Part shown: piece by piece, positions 17,061 to 26,523 of the stretch
How the letters are laid out: the number at the start of each line of letters is the position of its first letter
How positions within the stretch are numbered: the first letter of the stretch is position 1
Origin: Candidatus Nitrosopumilus sp.
Lineage (GTDB): Archaea > Thermoproteota > Nitrososphaeria > Nitrososphaerales > Nitrosopumilaceae
DNA: 44,130 bases
NCBI RefSeq assembly: GCF_028278985.1
Contig: NZ_JANQTA010000009.1
Span: 1-44,130 of the forward strand
Reading direction: 5' to 3'
Made by a program: the position numbers and the translations under genes
Notes under the pieces: model-generated
What the model saw: only the letters and a program-made list of their open reading frames with translations
What the model was told of the DNA's origin: nothing
Databases searched by the model: none

Positions 17061-18066
17061 GAATCCAACGATCAATAAATCGTTCATTATTTTGTAATAC
17101 TGAAATTCTTGAAACAAAACTTTCATCCATAACTGAAAACATTTTAGTTTGTTTTGCTATTTGATTACTAAATTCTTTAACTTCTTCCATTTCTAACATA
17201 TTTGAATGCTCTAGTCTGTTTGTTGAACGTCCAATATGCATGTATGATTTAATTTCAATAAAGTGTGGACTTGCTTTTCTAAACATTTCTGCAAATTCTG
17301 GAATCATTTCTTTTTTATCATTATAATTTCTAATCAAAGTTATTCGTAACACAGTTCTAGTATCTAATTTCTTTAGCATATCCAAAGTACGATTCCATCT
17401 TTCCCAAGAATCATCGTATTTTGGTTTGTTTATATTCAAAAATGATTCATAATCTGCTGCATTTGTTGACAAGTACAATTGAGTAGGTAATGCATTTTCA
17501 TCTTGTAATCTTTGAATCATATCTGGCTCTTGTCCGTTTGTTACAAGGAAAATTGATTTTGTAGATTCAAGTGAATTTAGATATTTGATGAGTTCTGGTA
17601 ATTTTGGATACATTGTTGGTTCTCCAGAAAGTGAAATTGCATAATGACTTGGCAATAATGATTCATCTAATCTTTGTTTATCATTTCTAGAGTCACCATA
17701 ATATCCATTGATCAATTTTTTTCTTTCAGCCATTAATTTTTCTAGAATTTCTTCTGGTTCTGCAACTTGTTCTGGTTTCATTTCTAATGAATCATAAAAT
17801 TCCATTGGTCTCCAACAATACACACATCTGTTTTCACAGTGCATTCCAGCTGGAGAAAATTCCATACATCGATGTGTTGAAATGCCATAAAACTTGTGTT
17901 TGTAACAACTCCCTTCGTGTTTGAAAGATTTTTTTGTCCAATGGCAAAGCTCAACTGTTGAATGATCTGCTACTCCATACTTGGCTTTTTTTAGTTGCTC
18001 AGAAATAGCAGGCTTGATCTGAATTAATTGATCGTCCTGTTCAACAACTTCTCCAGAACAACTCAT
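17038..18066 (-). CDS. taw1: 4-demethylwyosine synthase (radical SAM, Taw1/TYW1)
   Basis: The 342-residue radical SAM protein has the cluster motif CENRCVYC (C-x3-C-x2-C) followed by WRPMEF, and further N-terminal cysteines (CHWTKKS, CYKHKFYG) that could bind the second cluster. The stretch SLSGEPTMYPKLPEL is characteristic of the family. Taw1 condenses N1-methylguanosine-37 of tRNA-Phe with pyruvate to form the wyosine tricycle. The length matches archaeal homologues without the flavodoxin domain of eukaryotic TYW1. It is convergent with rdgB. Confidence 0.93.
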   Translation of the reverse strand: MSCSGEVVEQDDQLIQIKPAISEQLKKAKYGVADHSTVELCHWTKKSFKHEGSCYKHKFYGISTHRCMEFSPAGMHCENRCVYCWRPMEFYDSLEMKPEQVAEPEEILEKLMAERKKLINGYYGDSRNDKQRLDESLLPSHYAISLSGEPTMYPKLPELIKYLNSLESTKSIFLVTNGQEPDMIQRLQDENALPTQLYLSTNAADYESFLNINKPKYDDSWERWNRTLDMLKKLDTRTVLRITLIRNYNDKKEMIPEFAEMFRKASPHFIEIKSYMHIGRSTNRLEHSNMLEMEEVKEFSNQIAKQTKMFSVMDESFVSRISVLQNNERFIDRWIPTYANTN

Positions 18067-18170
18067 GAGTTGAAAACCTGTTTTCGTTTACTTAAATTGA
18101 TCGAGTTTTTTGTCTAACTTGGAAACTTTTCTCAAATCTATTGCGATTTTTAGTCGATTCTAGAGTGAGG

Positions 18171-18178
18171 TTTAATAA
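18171..18178 (+). promoter_or_regulatory. TATA box of the TSP3-repeat gene cluster
   Basis: TTTAATAA is centred 30 nt before the TTG start at 18205, in the 138-nt gap after the divergent Taw1 gene. It probably drives the first two, and perhaps all three, repeat genes. Confidence 0.55.
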
Positions 18179-18204
18179 CTGGATCCTCAAGGTAATTTTA
18201 GGCA

Positions 18205-20640
18205 TTGAAGAAAATACACGTTTTACCGTTCCTATTGTTGCTTGTAACTACTTTAACTAGTATGCCTTTTGCAACTGTCCATGCTGTTGATGACTTAGAT
18301 AATGACGGTGTTGATGATTCAATGGACGCATGTCCAAATCTTCAAGAAGACTATGAAGGAACAATCGATGGATGTCCCTCAAACTTTGTCCCATGGTATG
18401 ATGAGGACTATGACGGAATTGAAGATCATATTGATCAATGTCCTAGCTTAAGAGAAAATTACAATTTATTCCAAGATGAAGATGGATGTCCTGATACTTC
18501 ACCAGAAGGTGGTCCAGGTGGTTTACCTGATTCTGACGGTGATGGTTTTGTTGATACTGTTGACAATTGCCCAAACCAACCAGAAACTTTCAATGGAGTT
18601 TTAGATAGAGACGGTTGTCCTGATACATTTGGTTCTGGTGATAGAGACTTAGATGGAGTTCCAGATTATCTTGATCAATGTCCACTAAGTGCTGAAACTT
18701 ACAATAGATTCCAAGATGACGACGGTTGTCCTGATTCATTTAATGATTTACAATTTATTGATACTGACAATGATGGTATACAAGACAAAATTGATTTGTG
18801 TCCTACAGAACCTGAAGTGTTCAACGGTTATCTAGACACTGACGGTTGTCCAGACTCTGCACTTGACACTTCATTTGATGATGCAGATGGTGATGGAATT
18901 GCAGACCAGTTTGATATTTGTCCTAATGATCCTGAAACTTACAATCGTTTTGCAGATTATGACGGTTGTCCAGATTCAATTCCTTCATTTGCAGGTTCCC
19001 TTAATGATGCTGATGGTGATAGAATAATGGATGCAGATGATGCATGTCCACTAGAACCAGAAAGATACAATGGATTCCAAGATGACGACGGTTGTCCTGA
19101 CATTCCACCTTATTCTAGTGATAATGATTCTGATTTAGACGGAATTCCAAACAGTCTTGATCAATGTCCCGATGTAAAAGAAACTTACAATATGTTCCAA
19201 GATGACGACGGTTGTCCTGACTTTGTTGGAGATGATAGTGGAATTCCAGACTCTGATGGAGATGGAATAAATGATTATAATGATTTGTGTCCAAACCAAC
19301 CAGAAACTTTCAATGGTGTATTTGATAGAGATGGTTGTCCTGATGATAACAATAGAGGCGATAGAGACATGGATGGAATACCTGACAATTTAGATGCATG
19401 TCCAACTGCTAAAGAAACTTACAATGGCGTTAATGATTCTGATGGTTGTCCAGATGGTGTTGCTGGATTATCTGGATTAGACTTTGATGGTGACGGAATT
19501 TTTGATTTGAATGATAAATGTCCATTACAACCTGAAACAGTAAATGGCTATCTTGATCAAGATGGTTGTCCTGATTCAGCAGTTGTTGATTCTGATAATG
19601 ATGGAATTAGAGATTCATTAGATCAATGTCCATCCTCTCCTGAAACATGGAACAGATACATGGATCATGACGGTTGTCCTGACAATCCTTCTGAATCTGA
19701 TTCTGACTTTGATGGCATTTTAGATTCAGTTGATCAATGCCCACTTGATAGAGAGAGATACAATGGATTCCAAGATGAAGACGGTTGTCCAGATTATCCT
19801 GACTTTATTACTAATTTAGATTCTGACTTTGATGGAATAATTGATGAATTTGATCAATGTCCACTAGTTCCAGAAACTTACAACATGTTTGAAGACCTTG
19901 ACGGTTGTCCTGATACTGTTGGTGAAAACAAGGGAACTCCAGACTCTGATGGAGATGGAATTAATGATTACAGAGATCATTGTCCAAACCAACCAGAAAT
20001 CTATAACGGAATTCTAGACATGGATGGTTGTCCTGATGATTACATTTTAGGTCAAGATAGAGACATGGATGGAATTCCCGATGCTATTGATGCATGTCCA
20101 ACTGCAAAAGAAACTTACAATAAATTCCAAGATGACGACGGTTGTCCAGATGCTATCTTAGAATCAATGACTGTTGATTCTGATAATGATGGTATTTTGG
20201 ATGTCTATGATAACTGTCCTCTTGTTGCTGAAAACTATAATGGATTCCAAGATGACGACGGTTGTCCAGACTTAGATGACACAAGACCTGATTCTGATGG
20301 TGATGGCGTTCCAGATGTTATGGATATGTGTCCAGAACAAAGTGAAGTATGGAACAGATATGTTGACTATGACGGTTGTCCAGATGTATTACCAACTGGA
20401 AATGTTGTAATAGATTCTGATGGAGATGGAATTCGTGATGAAGTTGACTTATGTCCTGACTTGAAAGAATCTTGGAACAAATACAATGATCATGATGGCT
20501 GTCCTGATATTGCTCCAGAACAATCAAGATACAAACATGATGCTGACTTGGATGATATTATCAATGAACATGACATGTGTCCTCTAGAAGCAGAGGATTA
20601 TGACGGAGATAGAGATTCAGACGGATGTCCTGATAATTAG
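18205..20640 (+). CDS. Secreted thrombospondin type 3-like calcium-binding repeat protein, 20 repeats
   Basis: The 811-residue protein begins with a signal peptide (about 1-27, ending TVHA). The rest is 20 copies of a roughly 39-residue unit with the pattern DSDGDGIxDxxDxCPxxPETYN..QDxDGCPD. The DxDxDG loops are EF-hand-like/TSP3 calcium ligands, and each unit carries two Cys that could pair. Units recur in blocks of six: the CPNQPETFNG-type unit is the 3rd, 9th and 15th, spaced 240 and 231 residues. The protein is strongly acidic and has no C-terminal anchor. The start is TTG 18205, giving MKKIHVLPFLLLL. Function is unknown; surface or matrix calcium binding is an inference. Confidence 0.88.
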   Translation: MKKIHVLPFLLLLVTTLTSMPFATVHAVDDLDNDGVDDSMDACPNLQEDYEGTIDGCPSNFVPWYDEDYDGIEDHIDQCPSLRENYNLFQDEDGCPDTSPEGGPGGLPDSDGDGFVDTVDNCPNQPETFNGVLDRDGCPDTFGSGDRDLDGVPDYLDQCPLSAETYNRFQDDDGCPDSFNDLQFIDTDNDGIQDKIDLCPTEPEVFNGYLDTDGCPDSALDTSFDDADGDGIADQFDICPNDPETYNRFADYDGCPDSIPSFAGSLNDADGDRIMDADDACPLEPERYNGFQDDDGCPDIPPYSSDNDSDLDGIPNSLDQCPDVKETYNMFQDDDGCPDFVGDDSGIPDSDGDGINDYNDLCPNQPETFNGVFDRDGCPDDNNRGDRDMDGIPDNLDACPTAKETYNGVNDSDGCPDGVAGLSGLDFDGDGIFDLNDKCPLQPETVNGYLDQDGCPDSAVVDSDNDGIRDSLDQCPSSPETWNRYMDHDGCPDNPSESDSDFDGILDSVDQCPLDRERYNGFQDEDGCPDYPDFITNLDSDFDGIIDEFDQCPLVPETYNMFEDLDGCPDTVGENKGTPDSDGDGINDYRDHCPNQPEIYNGILDMDGCPDDYILGQDRDMDGIPDAIDACPTAKETYNKFQDDDGCPDAILESMTVDSDNDGILDVYDNCPLVAENYNGFQDDDGCPDLDDTRPDSDGDGVPDVMDMCPEQSEVWNRYVDYDGCPDVLPTGNVVIDSDGDGIRDEVDLCPDLKESWNKYNDHDGCPDIAPEQSRYKHDADLDDIINEHDMCPLEAEDYDGDRDSDGCPDN

Positions 20641-20654
20641 GAGTATATCTTAGA

Positions 20655-22829
20655 ATGAAAAAACAATTTCTTTTGGGATTTTTGCTTTTAGTTACAGTAT
20701 CAATTGGTATGATGCCAAATGGTGTTTATGCTGCTGGTGATGATATAGACAATGATGGAGACGGTGTTCCAAATGCTGTTGATCAATGTCCACATCTCTT
20801 AGAAGATTATGATCCACAGTATGGAAACAACATTGACGGTTGTCCAGCTGATTTTGTTCCCTGGTATGATGCAGATTATGATGGTGTAGAAGACCACATT
20901 GATGATTGTCCAACTGTAAAAGAAACCTACAATAGATACCAAGACACTGACGGTTGTCCCGATTTAGCTCCAGGTGATTCACAACCAATCTTTGATACTG
21001 ATGGTGATGGTTATCCTGATTACATGGATTTGTGTCCAAACCAACCTGAAACATTCAATGGTATTGATGACACTGACGGTTGTCCTGATGATGATTTAGA
21101 CTTACGTGACTCTGATCAAGATGGTATTTCAGATAGAAGAGATGCATGTCCATTAGAACCTGAAACATACAATAGATACCAAGACACTGACGGTTGTCCA
21201 GATTCAATTGAAGGAATTGATTCTCCATATGTCTTCCCAGATACTGATGGTGATGGAATTCCTGATAGATGGGATTCATGTATAGATGAAGCAGAGAACT
21301 TTAACAACTATCTTGACTTTGACGGTTGTCCTGATGTTCCAGGTGCTGAATCATTAGAAATTCTTGATGCAGATTATGATGGTATTCCAGATGATATGGA
21401 TCAATGTCCTTTAGATCGTGAAAATTATAATAAATTTGAAGATGGTGACGGTTGTCCAGATGTTTTACAACTCTTTACCACAGGTGATGCAGATGGTGAT
21501 ACAATAATGGATTTAGATGATGCATGTCCATTTAGTCCTGAAACATTTAACATGTTTGAAGATGAAGATGGCTGTCCAGATTTAGTTGCTGATAACAAAT
21601 CTACTGCAGATACTGACGGTGATGGATTTGCAGATGTATTTGATTTGTGTCCAACACAACCTGAAACATTCAATGGTTTACTTGATGAAGATGGTTGCCC
21701 TGATCAACATATGGCAAAACATGATTCTGATCAAGATGGTTTCCCTGATGTCTTAGATGCCTGTCCATTAGAAGCTGAAGTTTACAACAGATATCTTGAT
21801 TCTGACGGTTGTCCAGATTCAGTTCATGGAATTGATTCAATTTTCACTTTCCCAGATACTGACGGTGATGGAATTGAAGATAGATGGGATTCATGTATTG
21901 AAGAACCAGAGAACTTTAACAACTATCTTGACTTTGACGGTTGTCCTGATGTTCCAGGAACTACTGCTGGAGATATGATTGATTCTGATTATGATGGTCT
22001 TGCAGATCATCTAGATGAATGCCCAACTTTGGCTGAACGTTACAACAAATTCCAAGATGACGACGGTTGTCCTGACAGTATTGATTATATGACAATAGGT
22101 GATTCTGACGGAGATGGAATCTTTGATGATGTAGATATGTGTCCTGAAATTAAAGAAACCTATAACAAATTCCAAGATGAAGATGGGTGTCCTGACTTTA
22201 TTGCAGATAACAAATTGTTAGCAGATACTGACGGTGATGGATTTGCAGATGTATTTGATTTGTGTCCAACACAACCTGAAACATTCAATGGAGTCTTAGA
22301 CACTGACGGTTGTCCTGATGATCAATTATCAAAACTCGATTCTGATATGGATGGTATAATGGATGTAAATGATGCATGTCCACTAGAACCTGAAACTTAC
22401 AATAGATATCTTGATTCTGACGGTTGTCCTGATACAGTTGATGCAGTAGATGCTACATACTCCTTCCCAGATTCTGACGGTGATGGAATTCCTGATAGAT
22501 GGGATTCATGTATAGATGAAGCAGAGAACTTTAACAACTATCTTGACTTTGACGGTTGTCCTGATGTTCCAGGAGCTGAATCAACCACTCCAGTGTATGC
22601 AGATTCTGATGCTGATGGTTATCCAGACGCAATAGATTCATGTCCAACCAGTCCTGAAACCTGGAACAAATATCTAGATAAAGACGGTTGTCCTGATACT
22701 GCTCCAGAACAACAAAGATTTGTCCATGATGATGACCTTGATGACATCATCAATGACGAAGACTTGTGCCCATATGATCCAGAAGATTATGATGGTGACA
22801 ATGACCTAGACGGTTGTCCAGATCCATAA
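20655..22829 (+). CDS. Secreted TSP3-like calcium-binding repeat protein, 17 repeats (paralogue 2)
   Basis: The 724-residue paralogue has a signal peptide (about 1-26, MKKQFLLGFLLLVTVS...VYA) and 17 TSP3-like units. Units are arranged in blocks of five with an exact period of 205 residues (615 nt): the variant unit with DRWDSCI.E.ENFNNYLDF is the 5th, 10th and 15th. In that variant the CP of the first cysteine motif is changed to CI. A 95-nt stretch is identical between 21249-21343 and 22479-22573. It starts 14 nt after the first gene with GGAG before ATG, indicating co-transcription. The C-terminal unit ends PEDYDGDNDLDGCPDP without an anchor. Confidence 0.88.
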   Translation: MKKQFLLGFLLLVTVSIGMMPNGVYAAGDDIDNDGDGVPNAVDQCPHLLEDYDPQYGNNIDGCPADFVPWYDADYDGVEDHIDDCPTVKETYNRYQDTDGCPDLAPGDSQPIFDTDGDGYPDYMDLCPNQPETFNGIDDTDGCPDDDLDLRDSDQDGISDRRDACPLEPETYNRYQDTDGCPDSIEGIDSPYVFPDTDGDGIPDRWDSCIDEAENFNNYLDFDGCPDVPGAESLEILDADYDGIPDDMDQCPLDRENYNKFEDGDGCPDVLQLFTTGDADGDTIMDLDDACPFSPETFNMFEDEDGCPDLVADNKSTADTDGDGFADVFDLCPTQPETFNGLLDEDGCPDQHMAKHDSDQDGFPDVLDACPLEAEVYNRYLDSDGCPDSVHGIDSIFTFPDTDGDGIEDRWDSCIEEPENFNNYLDFDGCPDVPGTTAGDMIDSDYDGLADHLDECPTLAERYNKFQDDDGCPDSIDYMTIGDSDGDGIFDDVDMCPEIKETYNKFQDEDGCPDFIADNKLLADTDGDGFADVFDLCPTQPETFNGVLDTDGCPDDQLSKLDSDMDGIMDVNDACPLEPETYNRYLDSDGCPDTVDAVDATYSFPDSDGDGIPDRWDSCIDEAENFNNYLDFDGCPDVPGAESTTPVYADSDADGYPDAIDSCPTSPETWNKYLDKDGCPDTAPEQQRFVHDDDLDDIINDEDLCPYDPEDYDGDNDLDGCPDP
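21249..21343 (+). repeat. 95-nt exact direct repeat, copy 1
   Basis: Identical to 22479-22573, exactly 1230 nt (two 615-nt blocks) downstream in the same gene. It encodes the variant unit with DRWDSCIDEAENFNN. Identity at the nucleotide level points to recent duplication or gene conversion. Confidence 0.8.
22479..22573 (+). repeat. 95-nt exact direct repeat, copy 2
   Basis: Second copy of the 95-nt repeat at 21249-21343. The copy in the middle block (around 21864-21958) has several substitutions. Confidence 0.8.
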
Positions 22830-22902
22830 TCTATATCAAATTTTTGAGAATCTATTTAACGTGAGACTTAATAAATACTTGATAATAGCGGAGTCAGGGA
22901 TA

Positions 22903-25077
22903 ATGAAAAAACAGTTTCTTGTAGGATTTTTGCTTTTAGTTACAGTATCAATTGGTATGATGTCAAATGGTGTTTATGCTGCTAATGAAGAAATTGATAC
23001 TGACGGTGACGGTGTTCCAAATGCACTTGATTTTTGCCCTCATCTTTTAGAAGACTATGATCCAGAATATGGAAACAACATTGACGGTTGTCCCGCTGAT
23101 TTTGTTCCTTGGTATGATGCTGATTATGATGGAATTCAAGACCATATTGATCAATGTCCAACGGTAAAAGAAACCTACAATTTGATTGAAGATGAGGATG
23201 GTTGTCCTGATTTATCTGGAGATGCTGGTTCTGGAATAGCTGACAGTGATGGTGATGGTTATCCTGATTACATGGATTTGTGTCCAAACCAACCTGAAAC
23301 ATTCAATGGAATTGATGATAAAGACGGTTGTCCCGATGATGAATCAACTCTTAGAGATTCTGATCAAGATGGAATTTCTGATTCTACAGATGCTTGTCCA
23401 TTAGAATCTGAAACCTATAATTTCTATCAGGATTTAGACGGTTGTCCTGATTCTGTTGATGGAATTGATTCTTCTTACACATTCCCAGATACTGACGGTG
23501 ATGGAATTGATGATAGATGGGACCAATGTTTGAATGAACGAGAAAATTTCAATGACTATCTTGACTTTGACGGTTGTCCTGAAGCACCAGGAATTAATTC
23601 TCTTGGTCTAATTGATACAGATTATGATAGCATTCCTGATGATCTAGATGCTTGTCCAACAGAACGAGAAAATTTCAATAAATTCCAAGATGAAGACGGT
23701 TGTCCTGATAAAATTCAATTAACAAACACTGGTGATTTTGATTATGACGGAATCCCAGATGAATTTGATATGTGTCCTTACAATAAAGAAACTTACAATC
23801 TTTTCCAAGACACTGACGGTTGTCCTGATTTAGTTGCTGATAACAACTTTGCATTTGATACTGACGGTGATGGAATAATTGATAACTTAGATTTGTGTCC
23901 AAACCAACCAGAAACTTTCAACGGTTATGAGGATGCTGATGGTTGTCCAGACAGTTCTATTTCTGTTTTAGATTCTGATCAAGATGGTATTCCAAATACA
24001 ATTGATGCATGTCCATTTGAACCTGAAACATACAATCTCTTTAAGGACGGTGACGGTTGTCCTGACTCAACTGGTTCTGTAGTTTCATCTTACATTTTCC
24101 CAGATGCTGATGGAGATGGAATTGATGATAGATGGGATGCATGTGATGATGAACCTGAAAACTTTAATGATTATTTAGACACTGACGGCTGTCCAGATGT
24201 TCCTGGAATTTCAAAATCAGCATTACCTGATTCTGATTATGATGGAATCCCAGATGAGATTGATTCTTGTCCAACTATTGGCGAACGCTACAATGGATTC
24301 CAAGATGAAGATGGATGTCCTGACACAATAGCCTATGATTCATTTGGTGATGCTGACTTTGATGGTGTCACTGATGATGTAGATCAATGTCCAACTGCTA
24401 GAGAAACTTACAATAGATTCCAAGATAGTGATGGCTGTCCTGATTTAATTGCTGATAACAAACTTGCAGCAGACACTGATGGTGATGGAATTGGTGATCA
24501 TATTGACTTGTGTCCCGGACAACCAGAAACATACAATGGAATTGATGACGCCGATGGCTGCCCAGATAGTTTTTCATTTACAACTGATTCTGATCAAGAT
24601 GGAATCGTAGATATTTCAGATGCATGTCCATTTGAACCTGAAACCTATAATTTCTATCAGGATCATGATGGTTGTCCTGATACTTTAGGCTCTGTACTTC
24701 CATCTTATACATTCCCAGACACTGACGGTGATGGAATTGAGGATAGAAGAGATGCTTGTATTGATGAACAAGAAAATTTCAATGGTTATCTTGATTGGGA
24801 TGGTTGCCCAGATGTTCTAGCTGCAGAATCAACTGAACCAACACGATATGACTCTGATGGTGATGGTTATTATGATGGAATTGATTCTTGTCCAACCAGT
24901 CCTGAAACCTGGAACAAATACAATGACCATGACGGTTGTCCTGATACTGCTCCTGAACAACAAAGATTTGTCCATGATGATGACCTAGATGACATCATTA
25001 ACGATGAAGATTTGTGCCCATATGATCCAGAAGATTATGATGGCGATAATGACCATGACGGTTGTCCAGATCCATAA
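22903..25077 (+). CDS. Secreted TSP3-like calcium-binding repeat protein, 17 repeats (paralogue 3)
   Basis: From ATG 22903 this protein is 724 residues, exactly the length of its neighbour, with a nearly identical signal peptide and 17 units in the same five-unit blocks (615-nt period, seen at 23512, 24127 and 24742). The GTG at 22861 would add 14 residues before the signal peptide and is unlikely. GCGGAG lies upstream of ATG 22903. The equal length and shared ends indicate a tandem gene duplication. The internal sequences have diverged, e.g. unit 10 reads DACDDEPENFN. The function is presumably the same, outside the cell, with calcium. Confidence 0.88.
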   Translation: MKKQFLVGFLLLVTVSIGMMSNGVYAANEEIDTDGDGVPNALDFCPHLLEDYDPEYGNNIDGCPADFVPWYDADYDGIQDHIDQCPTVKETYNLIEDEDGCPDLSGDAGSGIADSDGDGYPDYMDLCPNQPETFNGIDDKDGCPDDESTLRDSDQDGISDSTDACPLESETYNFYQDLDGCPDSVDGIDSSYTFPDTDGDGIDDRWDQCLNERENFNDYLDFDGCPEAPGINSLGLIDTDYDSIPDDLDACPTERENFNKFQDEDGCPDKIQLTNTGDFDYDGIPDEFDMCPYNKETYNLFQDTDGCPDLVADNNFAFDTDGDGIIDNLDLCPNQPETFNGYEDADGCPDSSISVLDSDQDGIPNTIDACPFEPETYNLFKDGDGCPDSTGSVVSSYIFPDADGDGIDDRWDACDDEPENFNDYLDTDGCPDVPGISKSALPDSDYDGIPDEIDSCPTIGERYNGFQDEDGCPDTIAYDSFGDADFDGVTDDVDQCPTARETYNRFQDSDGCPDLIADNKLAADTDGDGIGDHIDLCPGQPETYNGIDDADGCPDSFSFTTDSDQDGIVDISDACPFEPETYNFYQDHDGCPDTLGSVLPSYTFPDTDGDGIEDRRDACIDEQENFNGYLDWDGCPDVLAAESTEPTRYDSDGDGYYDGIDSCPTSPETWNKYNDHDGCPDTAPEQQRFVHDDDLDDIINDEDLCPYDPEDYDGDNDHDGCPDP

Positions 25078-25098
25078 TCAAAAAACAATTTTTAATCT

Positions 25099-25106
25099 AA
25101 ATATAT
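25099..25106 (+). promoter_or_regulatory. TATA box of dus
   Basis: AAATATAT is centred about 24 nt before ATG 25127. It lies in the 49-nt gap after the third repeat gene. Confidence 0.5.
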
Positions 25107-25126
25107 TCAATTGATTAGAAAACACC

Positions 25127-26095
25127 ATGCTTCCAAAATTTTCTAGTAAGGCATTTTTGGCTCCAATGGCTGGAGTTAGTGATCCAGCATTACGATTACA
25201 ATGCAAAAAGATGGGAGCTGGATTAGTTGTTACAGAATTTACTAGTATCCATAGTATCATTGCAAAAGAACAACAACTCAAAGAGAATATGAAAACCATT
25301 CAAGAATTCATTGAATATTCTGAAGAAGAGCGACCATTATCTGTTCAACTATTTGGATCTGACCTTGTTGCATTAGAAAAAGCAGCAAAAATTGTAGAAC
25401 CTTATTTTGATATTATTGATTATAACATGGGATGTCCTGCACCTCATATTACTCAACAGATGGCTGGTGGTGCACTACTTCAAGAAGTAAATCTTACGCA
25501 ACAAATTTTCAGTACTCTTGTAAATGCTGTCAAAAAGCCTGTTACACTAAAAATTCGTTCAGGAGTTACAAGTGCAAGTAAATTCTTGTTCAGAGATATT
25601 GCAGAAGTTGCAGAAGATGAAGGAATTCAAATGATTACTTTTCATCCAAGGACTGTCAGTCAAGGATATTCTGGAAATGCAGATTGGAATTTGATAAAAG
25701 AACTAAAGGAAATCTCAAATCTACCGATTGTAGGAAATGGTGATGTGACCACTCCTGAAGAAGCAAAAACTATGCTAGATGAAACTGGTTGTGATTATGT
25801 TATGATAGGCCGTGGTGTAATGGGCAATCCCTTCTTGTTTGAGCAAATCAATGATTATCTAAAGACCAACTCATATCATGAATATTCATTCAAAGATAGA
25901 TTAGATTCATTTTTTGAATATCTTCATTTGACATCAAAATACAATATCAAATTTGCAAACATCAAGGGTCAAGCAATGAGATTTACCAAAGGAATGAGAG
26001 GAGGTTCTAGTCTTCGTGCAAAAATTACTTTTTCAAAGAATTTGTCTGAACTTGAACAAATTATGAAAGATGGCTATGCTTTATCAAATGCATAA
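25127..26095 (+). CDS. dus: tRNA-dihydrouridine synthase
   Basis: The 322-residue FMN-dependent TIM-barrel protein starts with FLAPMAGVSDPALR, the FMN/phosphate-binding Dus signature. YNMGCPAPHI carries the catalytic Cys, followed by PVTLKIRSG, HPRTVSQGYSG, VGNGDV and the glycine-rich VMIGRGVMGNPFLF. Dus enzymes reduce uridines in the tRNA D loop with NADPH. The length matches the family, including the C-terminal helical domain. The gene has its own promoter, and no partner gene is obvious. Confidence 0.94.
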   Translation: MLPKFSSKAFLAPMAGVSDPALRLQCKKMGAGLVVTEFTSIHSIIAKEQQLKENMKTIQEFIEYSEEERPLSVQLFGSDLVALEKAAKIVEPYFDIIDYNMGCPAPHITQQMAGGALLQEVNLTQQIFSTLVNAVKKPVTLKIRSGVTSASKFLFRDIAEVAEDEGIQMITFHPRTVSQGYSGNADWNLIKELKEISNLPIVGNGDVTTPEEAKTMLDETGCDYVMIGRGVMGNPFLFEQINDYLKTNSYHEYSFKDRLDSFFEYLHLTSKYNIKFANIKGQAMRFTKGMRGGSSLRAKITFSKNLSELEQIMKDGYALSNA

Positions 26096-26222
26096 AGGGC
26101 TTTTTCCTTAACATTTGTTCATAATTTTGGTAGTAAATTTTCTGAATTTTTGACTTTTTTAGCTTATTCTTATATAATTCAGATTACCAAATAATGTATG
26201 AAATTAGGAGTTGAATCATAAA

Positions 26223-26462
26223 ATGGCAACAGCTTATGTTCTCATAAACTGTGAGCTAGGTTCTGAAGAAGCAGTTATTTCAGAATTAAAATCCATTGAA
26301 GGAGTTGTTGAAGTCCATGGAACATTTGGTGCATACGATATTTTGGCCAAAGTAGAATCTGGTCAAGTAGAGGCATTACGTGAAACAATCACATGGAAAA
26401 TCCGTAAAATTCCAAAAATAAGATCAACTCTGACACTAATGGGAATTGAAGGACAACAATAA
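26223..26462 (+). CDS. Stand-alone Lrp/AsnC effector-binding (RAM) domain protein
   Basis: The product is about 79 residues and consists only of the alpha-beta RAM domain: TAYVLINCELGSEEAV, then VVEVHGTFGAYDILAKVE and a C-terminal strand RSTLTLMG. No helix-turn-helix is present. Such stand-alone domains bind amino acids and can form mixed oligomers with full-length Lrp regulators, which is known for the family. ATG 26223 is preferred to TTG 26211 because TAGGAG lies 13 nt before it. A TATA-like CTTATATAATTC near 26168-26179 leaves a leader of about 20 nt. Confidence 0.85.
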   Translation: MATAYVLINCELGSEEAVISELKSIEGVVEVHGTFGAYDILAKVESGQVEALRETITWKIRKIPKIRSTLTLMGIEGQQ

Positions 26463-26523
26463 TCCTTCAAAATCCTTTGCTTTTATACTCAAATTGTAAT
26501 AGTATTCTATCCCTTCAAACAAC

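Larger units (their letters stand above)
18280..25074 (+). repeat. Three-gene array of TSP3-like coding repeats (54 units)
   Basis: The coding repeats total 20+17+17 units of about 115-125 nt, each carrying a variant of GACGGTTGTCC for DGCP. Higher-order periods are about 700-720 nt in the first gene and exactly 615 nt in the other two. The array is a hotspot for recombination and for misassembly. Confidence 0.85.

Noticed and set aside
20692-21279. Minus-strand frames (about 74-120 codons) across the TSP3 genes
   Set aside because: They mirror the repeats in another frame and give His/Gln/Asn-rich low-complexity peptides; no start signals. The same applies to frames at 20318, 22982 and 23675.
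18280-25074. CRISPR array
   Set aside because: The repeats are within long open frames with a coding period and protein-level pattern, not identical repeats with unique spacers.
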